Shown one piece after another: positions 35,132 to 43,896 of a DNA stretch of 64,000 nt. The translations under genes and the position numbers were made by a program. Where the stretch lies: NCBI RefSeq assembly GCF_014385195.1, contig NZ_JACRTG010000005.1, positions 4,655 through 68,654 on the forward strand, read 5' to 3'. Under the pieces are notes generated by a model. The model saw nothing but the letters and a program-made list of their open reading frames with translations, made no database searches and was not told the DNA's origin. The DNA comes from Paratissierella segnis (GTDB taxonomy: Bacteria > Bacillota > Clostridia > Tissierellales > Tissierellaceae). Each line of letters starts with the position of its first letter. The first letter of the stretch is position 1.

Positions 35132-36769
35132 TTGTTGATAGAATGTAATGATATAAAAAAATATTTTGGAGATAGGCTTTTACTTGATATTGAAGATTTA
35201 AAAATATATTCAGATGATAAAATCGGAATTGTCGGTGTAAATGGAGTGGGCAAGACCACTCTTATAAATATTTTGATGAAAAGGCTTGAGCCTGACGAAG
35301 GCTGTGTTAAACTTAATTGCGACTACGCATTTGTATCTCAGCTTGAAGAATCCGAAGCAATAAATATTAGTGATGAAATGGCCTCAAGATTCAATATTTC
35401 AAATACTTGGAATGAGGATATGAGTGGAGGAGAAAAGACCAGATTTAAGCTAGCATCGGTTTTTGATAAAAGGGCGGATATGTTATTTGCAGATGAGCCT
35501 ACCTCTAATCTGGATATAAATGGAATAGAGTTATTAGAAAAGGGACTTCAAGATTTTAATGGGGCATTGGTAATAATATCACATGATAGAACTTTATTGG
35601 ATAAAGTATGTAATAAAATAATAGAAGTAAGTTTTGGGAAAATAAAAATATATAATGGAAACTTCTCAAAATATAGGGAATTAAAAGAAGAAGAAAAGAT
35701 ACGTGCTGAATTTGAATATGAACAATATATAAGTGAAAAGAAAAGGTTGGAAGGAGTGATAGCAAATACAAGACAAAAGGCAGCATCCATAAAAGGGGCT
35801 CCAAAAAGGATGGGCAATTCTGAGGCAAGACTCCATAAGATGGGTGGACAAAAGGCAAAAAAGGGTTTGGATAATGCGGTTAAAAACTTAAGAAAAAGGG
35901 TAGAGCATTTAGAAGTAAAAGAAAAACCAAAAGAGCAGGGCATCATTAACTTTGATATTCAAGATGTAAGTAGACTTCATAGTAAAATAATCATTGAGGG
36001 GAGAAAGATAAGCAAGGCATTTGATAAGAAAATCATCTTTAAAGATGCAGAACTTAATATTTACAATGGCTGGAAGGTGGCTCTCATAGGGGATAACGGC
36101 TGTGGTAAAAGCACCTTGATTAAAATGATTATGGATAGCGAAGATGGTATCAAAGTAGCAAAGGGCGCAAAAGTAGGATATTTTAGTCAAGATATGAATA
36201 TTTTAGACGATGAAAAATCTATACTGGAAAATGTAATGGACACAAGTATCTATGATGAAACTTTTACAAGGACTCTTCTCGCAAGGCTTTTGTTTAGGAA
36301 AGAAGATGTATATAAAAAAGTCAGTCTGCTAAGTGGAGGAGAGAGGGTGAAGGTATCCTTTGCAAAACTTATGTTACAGGATATAAATATTTTAATTTTA
36401 GATGAGCCAACAAATTATCTGGATATCAACTCCATGGAAATAGTGGAAGAAGCTCTGAGGGCATATAATAGGACGATATTTTTTGTATCCCACGATAGGA
36501 GTTTTGTAAGAACAATCGCAGACCATATAATGACTATTGAAAATAAAAAGATAAAAATATTCAATGGCAATTTAGATGAATATTTAAAAGTCATAAATAG
36601 GGTATATGATTATAATAAGGAGAGAAAAGAACAGGAGATATTTATATTAGAAAATAAGCTTTCGGAAATCATAGGCAAACTTTCAATGCCATCAAAGAGG
36701 GATGATGTAGATCACTTGGATAAGGAATATCAAGAGATACTTAGGAAGTTGAAAAAACTTAAATGTTGA
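35132..36769 (+). CDS. ABC-F family ATPase, probable ribosome-protection type
   Basis: About 546 residues from TTG at 35132, 8 bases after AGGAGGGG. Two ATPase domains: Walker A GVNGVGKTT and GDNGCGKST, signatures MSGGEKTRF and LSGGERVKV, Walker B MLFADEPTSNLD and LILDEPTNYLD. They are separated by a long basic interdomain linker (about residues 200-290, including KGAPKRMGNSEARLHKM). There are no membrane segments. ABC-F proteins act on the ribosome; the regulated leader and Vga/VmlR/Lsa-like size point to displacement of lincosamide, streptogramin or pleuromutilin antibiotics, but a housekeeping role cannot be excluded. The C-terminus carries a short coiled coil ending KKLKC. Confidence 0.85.
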   Translation: MLIECNDIKKYFGDRLLLDIEDLKIYSDDKIGIVGVNGVGKTTLINILMKRLEPDEGCVKLNCDYAFVSQLEESEAINISDEMASRFNISNTWNEDMSGGEKTRFKLASVFDKRADMLFADEPTSNLDINGIELLEKGLQDFNGALVIISHDRTLLDKVCNKIIEVSFGKIKIYNGNFSKYRELKEEEKIRAEFEYEQYISEKKRLEGVIANTRQKAASIKGAPKRMGNSEARLHKMGGQKAKKGLDNAVKNLRKRVEHLEVKEKPKEQGIINFDIQDVSRLHSKIIIEGRKISKAFDKKIIFKDAELNIYNGWKVALIGDNGCGKSTLIKMIMDSEDGIKVAKGAKVGYFSQDMNILDDEKSILENVMDTSIYDETFTRTLLARLLFRKEDVYKKVSLLSGGERVKVSFAKLMLQDINILILDEPTNYLDINSMEIVEEALRAYNRTIFFVSHDRSFVRTIADHIMTIENKKIKIFNGNLDEYLKVINRVYDYNKERKEQEIFILENKLSEIIGKLSMPSKRDDVDHLDKEYQEILRKLKKLKC

Positions 36770-36875
36770 ATTATTTTTAAACCGGATGGTTCAAACTATA
36801 TATTTAGCAATTTTATTAATAATTGAGAAATAAAAATTAAAATATGGAGAAATTAAATTAATGTGGAGTGATATT

Positions 36876-38288
36876 ATGCAAGAGGTTAATATTGATTCAA
36901 TATTGATGCAAAATATTTTGCACTACGGGTATTCTGGAGTTCATGCGATAGATGCGAATGGAAGAACTATTGTCTATAATAAGAAGATGGGAGAATTGGA
37001 AGGATTAAAAATAGATCAGGTAATGGATAGAGATATTTTTGATATATTCCCGAGTTTAAATGAAAGAACATCCACCCTTGTTAAGGTTGCCAATTCAGGT
37101 GAACCAATAATAAATAATATACAAACATATCTGAATTATAAGGGTAAAAGCATAACGACAATGAGTTCCACTCTCCCTTTAAAACATAATGAAAAAATAA
37201 TTGGAGCTGTTGAATTGGCCCAAAACATAACTACAATAATGGATCTTTCTGAAAGATTAATTAAAATTCAGAAGGAATCAGGCATTAAAGGTGATACAAA
37301 TACCAAAAATAAAATTAGGAGATATCATTTTGATGACATTATAGGTGATAGCGACGGGTTTAAATCGGCTAAAAGAATAGCTGAGAGGGCAGGTGATTCT
37401 TCTTCCAGTGTGCTTATTTATGGTGAAACCGGTACTGGTAAGGAATTATTTGCTCAAAGCATACATTATAGCGGGATTAGAGGAAATAAGCCTTTTATTG
37501 CACAGAGTTGCGCTGCAATACCGGAATCCTTGCTTGAGAGTTTATTATTTGGGACTGCAAAAGGAGGGTTTACCGGCGCAGTAGAACGTGAAGGATTGTT
37601 TGAACAGGCCAATGGAGGGACATTATTATTTGATGAACTTAACTCTATGTCTTTATCCTTACAGGCTAAATTACTTAGGGTATTGCAGGAGGGATATATA
37701 AGAAGAGTAGGTGGTACAAAAGATATTCCTATAGATGTAAGAATAATAGCAACGACAAATGAAGACCCTAATGATTGCATTAGACAGGGCACTATGAGAA
37801 AAGATTTGTACTATAGATTAAGCGTTATAAATGTATTTATTCCACCTCTAAGGGAAAGAATAAATGATATAGAAATGTTATGTAATTATTTTATAAAAAA
37901 ATATAATAAAGTTTTGAATAAAAATATTGAAAGTATTTCAGGGGATGTAATCAATAAATTTAAAGAATATGCATGGCCGGGGAATGTAAGAGAGCTGGAG
38001 AATTTTATAGAAAGCGCAATGAATTTTGCTTCTTTTGATGATGTTATATTAACTGAGGATTATTTTGTGTCATCGAAATTTATTTCCACCGATAGATTAT
38101 ATCCTTTAAATCTAGACTATCAATTGGATGAGAAATCACTTCCGGAAATATTAGATAATATTGAAAATGAATTGATTAAGAATACGCTTGAAAAATATAA
38201 TTATAATATTACAAAAACATCAAAGCATCTTGGGATTAAAAGGCAAACCTTGCAGCATAAGTTGAAGAAGAGCAATCGATTGCAATAA
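36876..38288 (+). CDS. Sigma-54-dependent activator with PAS domain (RocR-like)
   Basis: About 470 residues. ATG at 36876 is chosen because GGAG lies 8 bases before it; the ATG at 36861 is an alternative. Domains: PAS (about 10-110, YSGVHAIDANGRTIVYNKKM), AAA+ (about 140-370; Walker A GETGTGKELFAQ, GGFTGA loop in place of GAFTGA, Walker B GGTLLFDELNS), and a Fis-type HTH at the C-terminus (ITKTSKHLGIKRQTLQHKLKK). RocR of Bacillus, which controls arginine/ornithine catabolism, has this architecture. The adjacent -24/-12 promoter and dyad enhancer indicate control of the ornithine operon downstream. The ligand may be ornithine (inference). Confidence 0.9.
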   Translation: MQEVNIDSILMQNILHYGYSGVHAIDANGRTIVYNKKMGELEGLKIDQVMDRDIFDIFPSLNERTSTLVKVANSGEPIINNIQTYLNYKGKSITTMSSTLPLKHNEKIIGAVELAQNITTIMDLSERLIKIQKESGIKGDTNTKNKIRRYHFDDIIGDSDGFKSAKRIAERAGDSSSSVLIYGETGTGKELFAQSIHYSGIRGNKPFIAQSCAAIPESLLESLLFGTAKGGFTGAVEREGLFEQANGGTLLFDELNSMSLSLQAKLLRVLQEGYIRRVGGTKDIPIDVRIIATTNEDPNDCIRQGTMRKDLYYRLSVINVFIPPLRERINDIEMLCNYFIKKYNKVLNKNIESISGDVINKFKEYAWPGNVRELENFIESAMNFASFDDVILTEDYFVSSKFISTDRLYPLNLDYQLDEKSLPEILDNIENELIKNTLEKYNYNITKTSKHLGIKRQTLQHKLKKSNRLQ

Positions 38289-38320
38289 TATTTGCACCAA
38301 TATGCAAATATTATTGCAAT
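38279..38320 (+). promoter_or_regulatory. Twin dyad enhancer, possibly also a terminator
   Basis: A perfect 18-bp inverted repeat (38279-38296 with 38303-38320). Each arm is itself a dyad TGCAA-N6-TTGCA: TGCAATAATATTTGCA at 38281 and TGCAAATATTATTGCA at 38303, exactly 22 bp apart, or about two helix turns. They sit about 60-100 bp upstream of the -24 element, the place of an activator-binding enhancer. The activator gene's stop codon lies in the first site, and T(6) runs from 38320, so it could also terminate that gene. Confidence 0.7.
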
Positions 38321-38381
38321 TTTTTATGTATCGCGGGTATCATTTTGTCCCATAATGGGTATTTATAAAGTTATAAATATT

Positions 38382-38397
38382 TGGCATGCTATTTGCA
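38382..38397 (+). promoter_or_regulatory. Sigma-54 (-24/-12) promoter of the ornithine operon
   Basis: TGGCATGCTATTTGCA matches the consensus TGGCAY-N5-TTGCW with correct GG/GC spacing. It lies 40 bases upstream of the ord start and next to a sigma-54 activator gene. Confidence 0.88.
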
Positions 38398-38436
38398 ATA
38401 ATATAAATTATAACAAAAATTTGGAGGTGTTTGTAT

Positions 38437-39486
38437 ATGAGAAAGGACAATGTTAAGATTATCATCTGGGGTTTAGGATCAATGGGTAAAGGAATGGCAG
38501 AACTACTATTAACTAAGAAAGGCGTTGATATAGTAGGAGCTGTAGCAAGAGGAGAAAAGATAGGAAAGAGTATGTATGAGCACTTAGGAATGGAAAAAGG
38601 AAATAGAAAAGATGTAATAATGGGCTCTTATGAAGACATAATAACAGAAAAGGCTGCTGATGTAGTTCTAATCTGCACTGATTCATTTACAAAAGACGTA
38701 TTTGACAAATGTAAATTTGTAATGGAAAAGAAAATTAACGTAATAACTACTGCAGAAGAAATGGCATATCCACAAGCTCAAGAACCTGAATTGTCTAAGA
38801 AGCTGGATAAGATAGCTAAAGAAAACGGTGTTACAGTACTTGGAACCGGTATTAATCCGGGATTGATAATGGATTTACTTGTAATTACATTGACTGGAGC
38901 ATGCTATGATGTAGAACATATAGAGGCAAAGAGAGTTAATAACCTATCCCCATTTGGACCTGCAGTAATGCATGAACAAGGTGTTGGTTTAACTGTAAAA
39001 GATTTTAATGAAAAGAATGAGTCGGGGAAATTAGCAGGGCATGTAGGCTTTGCCGAATCCGTTAATATGATAACCGATGCTTTAGGGTGGAAATTGTCTG
39101 ATAAAGTTAAATTATCAAAATCACCTATAGTATCTAATGTATACAGAAAAGCTCCTAACGCTGAAGTCCAAGCGGGAGATGTTGCCGGAGTTAATATGTT
39201 AGGATATGGTTATGTTGATGGAGAATTGAAGATTGAAATGATTCATCCACAACAAGTTGAACCTCAATTGGAAGGCGTTGAAACAGGAGATTATATCAAA
39301 ATTAAAGGGAATCCAGATATAAGTATGGCAATTAATCCGGAAGTTCCCGGTGGAATTGGTACAATAGCAATGTGTGTAAATATGATTCCGCAAGTTATTA
39401 ATTCAAGGCCCGGATTAAAAACTATGATCGATCTACCTGTGCCAAGAGCAATTATGGGAGATATGAGGGATCTTATAGAAGACTAG
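38437..39486 (+). CDS. ord: 2,4-diaminopentanoate dehydrogenase
   Basis: About 349 residues from the ATG at 38437, after GGAGGTG. Rossmann nucleotide-binding start IIIWGLGSMGKGMAELL, then CTDSFTKDVF and GTGINPGLIMDLL, as in the DapB-like dehydrogenase Ord of Clostridium sticklandii. Ord oxidatively deaminates 2,4-diaminopentanoate, the aminomutase product, to 2-amino-4-ketopentanoate with NAD(P)+. First gene of the operon; a 93-base gap with a heptamer-repeat remnant separates it from ortA. Confidence 0.93.
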   Translation: MRKDNVKIIIWGLGSMGKGMAELLLTKKGVDIVGAVARGEKIGKSMYEHLGMEKGNRKDVIMGSYEDIITEKAADVVLICTDSFTKDVFDKCKFVMEKKINVITTAEEMAYPQAQEPELSKKLDKIAKENGVTVLGTGINPGLIMDLLVITLTGACYDVEHIEAKRVNNLSPFGPAVMHEQGVGLTVKDFNEKNESGKLAGHVGFAESVNMITDALGWKLSDKVKLSKSPIVSNVYRKAPNAEVQAGDVAGVNMLGYGYVDGELKIEMIHPQQVEPQLEGVETGDYIKIKGNPDISMAINPEVPGGIGTIAMCVNMIPQVINSRPGLKTMIDLPVPRAIMGDMRDLIED

Positions 39487-39540
39487 TAATATCTTATAAA
39501 GTAAATAGAGTTTTTTAGTTATATTAGAATGAAATGTGCT

Positions 39541-39557
39541 ATTGTGAACTGTGAATT
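39541..39557. repeat. Short AATTGTG-type repeat remnant between ord and ortA
   Basis: ATTGTG, AACTGTG and AATT follow in heptamer register inside the ornithine operon, just upstream of the ortA ribosome site. Confidence 0.5.
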
Positions 39558-39579
39558 TAAATAGAAAGGATGTTTGACA

Positions 39580-39894
39580 ATGGATGCAAAACGTGGAGAT
39601 TGGGTTCGTATTCATAAAATAGTGCTTAATGCCGGAGAAAGAGCCCCCGGAATACCAGAGGATACTCAAAAAGTACCTCTTGAAATGTGGGATAAAGGAT
39701 TTTTATTAAATGAAGATGCTAACTTCGGAGATGAAGTTGAAGTTGAAACATATATTGGACGTAAAGTAACAGGAACATTAATTGAAAAAAATCCTTACTG
39801 GAAACATAATTTTGGGAAAGCAGTACCGGAAATCCTTTATATAGGACGACAAGCAAAGGAAATATTAAGCAGAGAGGGTGGACTAAATGACTAA
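39580..39894 (+). CDS. ortA: 2-amino-4-ketopentanoate thiolase, alpha subunit
   Basis: 104 residues. The ATG at 39580 has AAAGGA 9 bases upstream; an in-frame TTG at 39574 is less likely. It matches OrtA in size and in GDWVRIHKIVLNAGERAPGIPEDT and the VTGTLIEKNPYWKHNFGK segment. With OrtB it cleaves 2-amino-4-ketopentanoate with CoA to acetyl-CoA and D-alanine. It overlaps ortB by 8 bases. Confidence 0.93.
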   Translation: MDAKRGDWVRIHKIVLNAGERAPGIPEDTQKVPLEMWDKGFLLNEDANFGDEVEVETYIGRKVTGTLIEKNPYWKHNFGKAVPEILYIGRQAKEILSREGGLND

Positions 39895-41311
39895 GGATAG
39901 GAGCTATGAAGCCGTAACGGCAAGAAAAGGCGAGATCATGAAGAAGGCTGTAGGAATTGATTTTGATCAATTCGAATTAGGTGGTTTAGCCTTCGATTAT
40001 GAAAAAATGATGAGGGAGACCGGTTATTCTATCCAAGAGATTGAAGAGATTCAAAAAGAAGTAGGCGTTGGAGATACACCTCTTTACGAATTAAGGAATT
40101 TAACCGCATTAGCTAGAAAGTGCGCTCCAAAAGGTAAAGGAGCAAGAATATTTGTAAAAGATGAAGCAGCAAATCCATCCGGAAGTTTTAAAGCAAGACG
40201 TGCAGCAACATCAATTTATCATGCAAAGAAATTGGGTTATAAAGGAGCCATTGCAGCAACTTCCGGAAACTATGGAGCAGCTGTAGCTTCTCAATGTTCT
40301 ATGAAAGGCTTAAAATCTATTATAGTTCAAGAGTGCTATGATTCAAGAGGTGTAGGGCAACCGGAAATAATTGAAAAAGCAAGAGCCTGCGAAGCATACG
40401 GTGCGGAAGTTGTGCAACTTACTGTAGGACCTGAGCTTTTCTATTCATTCTTATTATTGCTTGAAGATACAGGATATTTCAATGCTTCATTATATACTCC
40501 GTTTGCTATAGCGGGAGTAGAGACCCTTGGCTATGAATTGGCATTGGAGTTTAGGGAAAGAGAAGGAAAAGATCCTGATGTTGTTGTTGTAACTAATGCA
40601 GGCGGCGGAAATCTTACAGGCACAGCAAGAGGTTTATTAAAAGCTGGTGCAACAGATACCCGAGTAATAGGTGCAAGTGTTGATTTATCAGGACTTCATA
40701 TGGCCAGTGATACTCAATTCAACAGAAAATCATTTACAACGGGTCATACAGGATTCGGAGTTCCATATGCTACATGGCCGGATAGATCCGATGTTCCTAG
40801 ATCAGCAGCAAGACCATTAAGATATTTAGATAGATATGTTACTATGAATCAAGGTACTGTATTTTATATGACTGAATTATTAGCTCAGGTAGAAGGACTA
40901 GAGAGAGGTCCTGCTGGAAATACTGCATTATCAGCTGCCTTTAAACTTGCTCAAGAAATGGATGAAGACCAAATTATCGTAGTTCAAGAAACGGAATATA
41001 CCGGAGCTGGTAAGCACATACTTCCGCAGTTAACTTTTGCAAGGGAAAATGGCATTGAGATTTTAGTAGGTGATCCTACTGAAGAAGTTCCGGGCAAAAA
41101 CATTATTTTGCCTAAAGATCCTAGTTATGTACAAATCAAAGATTTAGATGTTGATAAGTTAAAATTATCATTAATTAAACATAGTGTCAAAAACACAGGT
41201 ACAACTAAGGTAAATAAAAATGATATAGAATTTTTAATAGCTGAAACTAAATCCAATGAAGAATTTGTTAGAAAAGCACTTACGGATTTAAAGGTTTCAA
41301 TTGATGCATAG
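39887..41311 (+). CDS. ortB: 2-amino-4-ketopentanoate thiolase, beta subunit (PLP enzyme)
   Basis: 474 residues, fold type II PLP enzyme related to threonine synthase. The PLP lysine lies in NPSGSFKARRAATS, the substrate loop in ATSGNYGAAVASQC, and the glycine-rich phosphate loop in TNAGGGNLTGTARG. It forms the thiolase with OrtA. Its product D-alanine can be recycled by the racemases further along the window. Confidence 0.93.
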   Translation: MTKDRSYEAVTARKGEIMKKAVGIDFDQFELGGLAFDYEKMMRETGYSIQEIEEIQKEVGVGDTPLYELRNLTALARKCAPKGKGARIFVKDEAANPSGSFKARRAATSIYHAKKLGYKGAIAATSGNYGAAVASQCSMKGLKSIIVQECYDSRGVGQPEIIEKARACEAYGAEVVQLTVGPELFYSFLLLLEDTGYFNASLYTPFAIAGVETLGYELALEFREREGKDPDVVVVTNAGGGNLTGTARGLLKAGATDTRVIGASVDLSGLHMASDTQFNRKSFTTGHTGFGVPYATWPDRSDVPRSAARPLRYLDRYVTMNQGTVFYMTELLAQVEGLERGPAGNTALSAAFKLAQEMDEDQIIVVQETEYTGAGKHILPQLTFARENGIEILVGDPTEEVPGKNIILPKDPSYVQIKDLDVDKLKLSLIKHSVKNTGTTKVNKNDIEFLIAETKSNEEFVRKALTDLKVSIDA

Positions 41312-41320
41312 GAGGAAAAT

Positions 41321-41686
41321 ATGAGTAGAGAAGACGATTTTGATATTAGAAGGCAGCATCTTAAGAATCTATCTGAAGAAGAGTTGGAAAGTAGATTCTG
41401 GGAACTGGCTGGTAAAATAGTTGATCCGATTATTGAGTTAGCCGAGAAGCATACAACACCTTCTATAGAAAGAAGTGTCTTGTTAAGAATGGGTTTCTCA
41501 AGTCCTGAATCAACGGCGATAGTTGAAAATGCAATTGATAGAGGACTGATAGGCAAGGGTGCAGGACATATAGTATATAAATTGGCAAAGGCTAAAAATA
41601 TTGATTATAGGGATGCAGGATTATCATTAGTTGACGGCGATAGTTGGGATGAAGTGGTCAGCTTGTTTAAGGGAGGCGCCAATTAA
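41321..41686 (+). CDS. oraS: D-ornithine 4,5-aminomutase, small subunit
   Basis: 121 residues, matching OraS in length and position. Helical protein beginning with RQHLKNLSEEELESRFWEL and ending with LVDGDSWDEVVSLFKGGAN. It partners with OraE, completing the complex that migrates the terminal amino group of D-ornithine. Its stop overlaps the oraE start by one base. Confidence 0.95.
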   Translation: MSREDDFDIRRQHLKNLSEEELESRFWELAGKIVDPIIELAEKHTTPSIERSVLLRMGFSSPESTAIVENAIDRGLIGKGAGHIVYKLAKAKNIDYRDAGLSLVDGDSWDEVVSLFKGGAN

Positions 41687-43896
41687 TGGAACTGAAGAGA
41701 AATGAAAAACTGGATATTGAAGAGATATTAAATGATCTTGAACATTATAGACCCAGAAGAAGAGGCTGGCACTGGAGAGACGGAGCAAACGAGAAACGAC
41801 AGATGGGTAAATTTGAATTCTATGAAACATCAGACCCTTTAAAGCAAAGTCAACCATTGCCTGCTGCAAAATACTTTTCCAATATAGATCCTCAGCCATC
41901 ACCGGTTATTACTACGGAGATAGCATCAGGTAGATTTGAGGATGATATAAGAAGAATGAGAATGGCCGCTTGGCATGGTGCAGATCACTTGATGGTTATC
42001 AGAACTGCCGGACAATCCCATTTTGACGGATTAATCGAAGGAACTCCTCAAGGAGTTGGCGGTATCCCCATAACGAGAAAACAAGTTAGAGCCCAAAGAA
42101 AGGCAATTGATGCTATAGAAGATGAAGTCGGCAGACCGATAAACTATCATAGTTACGTATCAGGCGTTGCCGGACCGGAAATTGCAGTAATGTTTGCTGA
42201 AGAAGGGGTTAACGGAGCTCATCAAGATCCGCAATATAATGTTCTTTACAGAAATATTAACATGGTGAGGTCATTTGTAGATGCAGCTGAAGCTAAGAGT
42301 GTAATGGCTTGGGCAGACATGGCCCAAATCGACGGCGCTCATAATGCCAATGCAACTGCAAGAGAAGCATGGAAAGTAATGCCGGAACTAATGGTACAGC
42401 ATGCTATTAATTCCATATTTTCCGTTAAAGTCGGCATGAAAAAAGAAAATATTTGCCTTTCAACGGTGCCGCCGACAGCACCGCCTGCGCCATGTATGAG
42501 AATAGATTTACCATATGCGGTAGCATTAAGAGAATTGTTTAGAGAATATAGAATGCGCGCACAACAAAATACAAAATATATGGAGTCTTCCACAAGAGAA
42601 GCAACGGTAACACATGTATTGAATCTGCTAATTTCGGAATTGACCAGTGCTGATATTCAATCAACCATTACACCTGATGAGGGAAGAAATGTCCCATGGC
42701 ATATTTACAATATTGAAGCTGTAGATACTGCTAAACAGGCTTTTACAGGCATGGATGGGCTTAAGGAAATGGTTGAAATTAAAAGAGATGGTGAATTAGG
42801 AACAAAGGTACGTGAACTAAAAGAAAGAGCAGTTCTGTTCATGGAAGAAATATTAGAAGTAGGCGGATATTTTAAGGCTGTAGAAGAAGGATTTTTTGTT
42901 GACTCCGGACAGTATCCTGAAAGGAACGGAGACGGCATCATCAGAAAGAGTGATGCCGGCGTAGGTGTAGGCACGGTATATGAAAGAGACGAAGATTATA
43001 TGGCGCCGGTTACAGCGCACTTTGGCTACAACAACGTTCAACAATATGATCCGAGTTTGGTTGATGACCCTGCAAAATTAATAGGCGGGGGAACCTTTGA
43101 GGATCCTTCAAAGATTATTTATATTGATGAATTGGATGATACAGATAATGTAAATGTAAGGCTTAAAGAAGTTGAAGAATTAAGAAAGTCTTCTAAGATA
43201 AAACCTGAAATGGAATGGATGGGTGATGGTATTGTCCACACTACTATGTTCCTGCCAACTGATGAGAGAACTGCAGAATTTGCAGCTATTGAAATAGGAA
43301 AGAAATTAGGACTTGTGGATGTGGAAGTAATCCACAAAGAAATAATGCAAGAAGCGGAAGGTACAAGAGTAGAGATCAAAGGCAGAGTGGACTTTACAAT
43401 TGATTTGGATAAATTAGTTATACCTCCAAAACCTGAGATAATGACTGAAGATGAAATCAGGAATGATATCAAGGCTCATCCAATGAAGATAGTTGCAGCT
43501 ACTGTAGGGGAAGATGAGCACTCAGTTGGATTAAGAGAGATTATAGATATCAAGCATGGCGGAATTGAAAAATATGGTATAGAATGTCATATGCTTGGGA
43601 CATCCGTTCCTGTAGAAAAATTGGTAGATGCCGCTATAGAATTGAAAGCTGATGCAATATTAGCTTCAGCCATTATATCTCATGATGATATCAACTATAA
43701 GAATATGCAGAAATTAAATGAAATAGCTATAGAAAAAGGAATCAGAGACAAGGTAATTGTAATAGCAGGCGGTACTCAAGTTTCTAATGAATTGGCTGTT
43801 AAAACCGGAGTAGATGCCGGGTTCGGTAGGGGAACCAAGGGAGAACAGGTAGCCACATTCTTAGTAAAGAAGAGACGTGAAATGCATGCTAGTTAA
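41686..43896 (+). CDS. oraE: D-ornithine 4,5-aminomutase, large B12/PLP subunit
   Basis: 736 residues. A TIM-barrel domain (substrate and PLP phosphate region) occupies most of the protein, and the C-terminal Rossmann domain binds adenosylcobalamin through DEHSVG, with His612 as the likely lower axial ligand. Lys623, 11 residues later, corresponds to the PLP-binding lysine, the same spacing as His618/Lys629 in Clostridium sticklandii OraE. The enzyme converts D-ornithine to 2,4-diaminopentanoate. It overlaps the next gene by 11 bases. Confidence 0.97.
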   Translation: MELKRNEKLDIEEILNDLEHYRPRRRGWHWRDGANEKRQMGKFEFYETSDPLKQSQPLPAAKYFSNIDPQPSPVITTEIASGRFEDDIRRMRMAAWHGADHLMVIRTAGQSHFDGLIEGTPQGVGGIPITRKQVRAQRKAIDAIEDEVGRPINYHSYVSGVAGPEIAVMFAEEGVNGAHQDPQYNVLYRNINMVRSFVDAAEAKSVMAWADMAQIDGAHNANATAREAWKVMPELMVQHAINSIFSVKVGMKKENICLSTVPPTAPPAPCMRIDLPYAVALRELFREYRMRAQQNTKYMESSTREATVTHVLNLLISELTSADIQSTITPDEGRNVPWHIYNIEAVDTAKQAFTGMDGLKEMVEIKRDGELGTKVRELKERAVLFMEEILEVGGYFKAVEEGFFVDSGQYPERNGDGIIRKSDAGVGVGTVYERDEDYMAPVTAHFGYNNVQQYDPSLVDDPAKLIGGGTFEDPSKIIYIDELDDTDNVNVRLKEVEELRKSSKIKPEMEWMGDGIVHTTMFLPTDERTAEFAAIEIGKKLGLVDVEVIHKEIMQEAEGTRVEIKGRVDFTIDLDKLVIPPKPEIMTEDEIRNDIKAHPMKIVAATVGEDEHSVGLREIIDIKHGGIEKYGIECHMLGTSVPVEKLVDAAIELKADAILASAIISHDDINYKNMQKLNEIAIEKGIRDKVIVIAGGTQVSNELAVKTGVDAGFGRGTKGEQVATFLVKKRREMHAS

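Noticed and set aside
36780..36875. A second promoter or riboswitch before the sigma-54 activator
   Set aside because: The gap is AT-rich and short, with no convincing -35/-10 pair and no stable fold.
42339..42593. Minus-strand open frames inside oraE and other large genes
   Set aside because: They are antisense shadows: no ribosome sites, biased composition, and the plus-strand gene is a confident enzyme.
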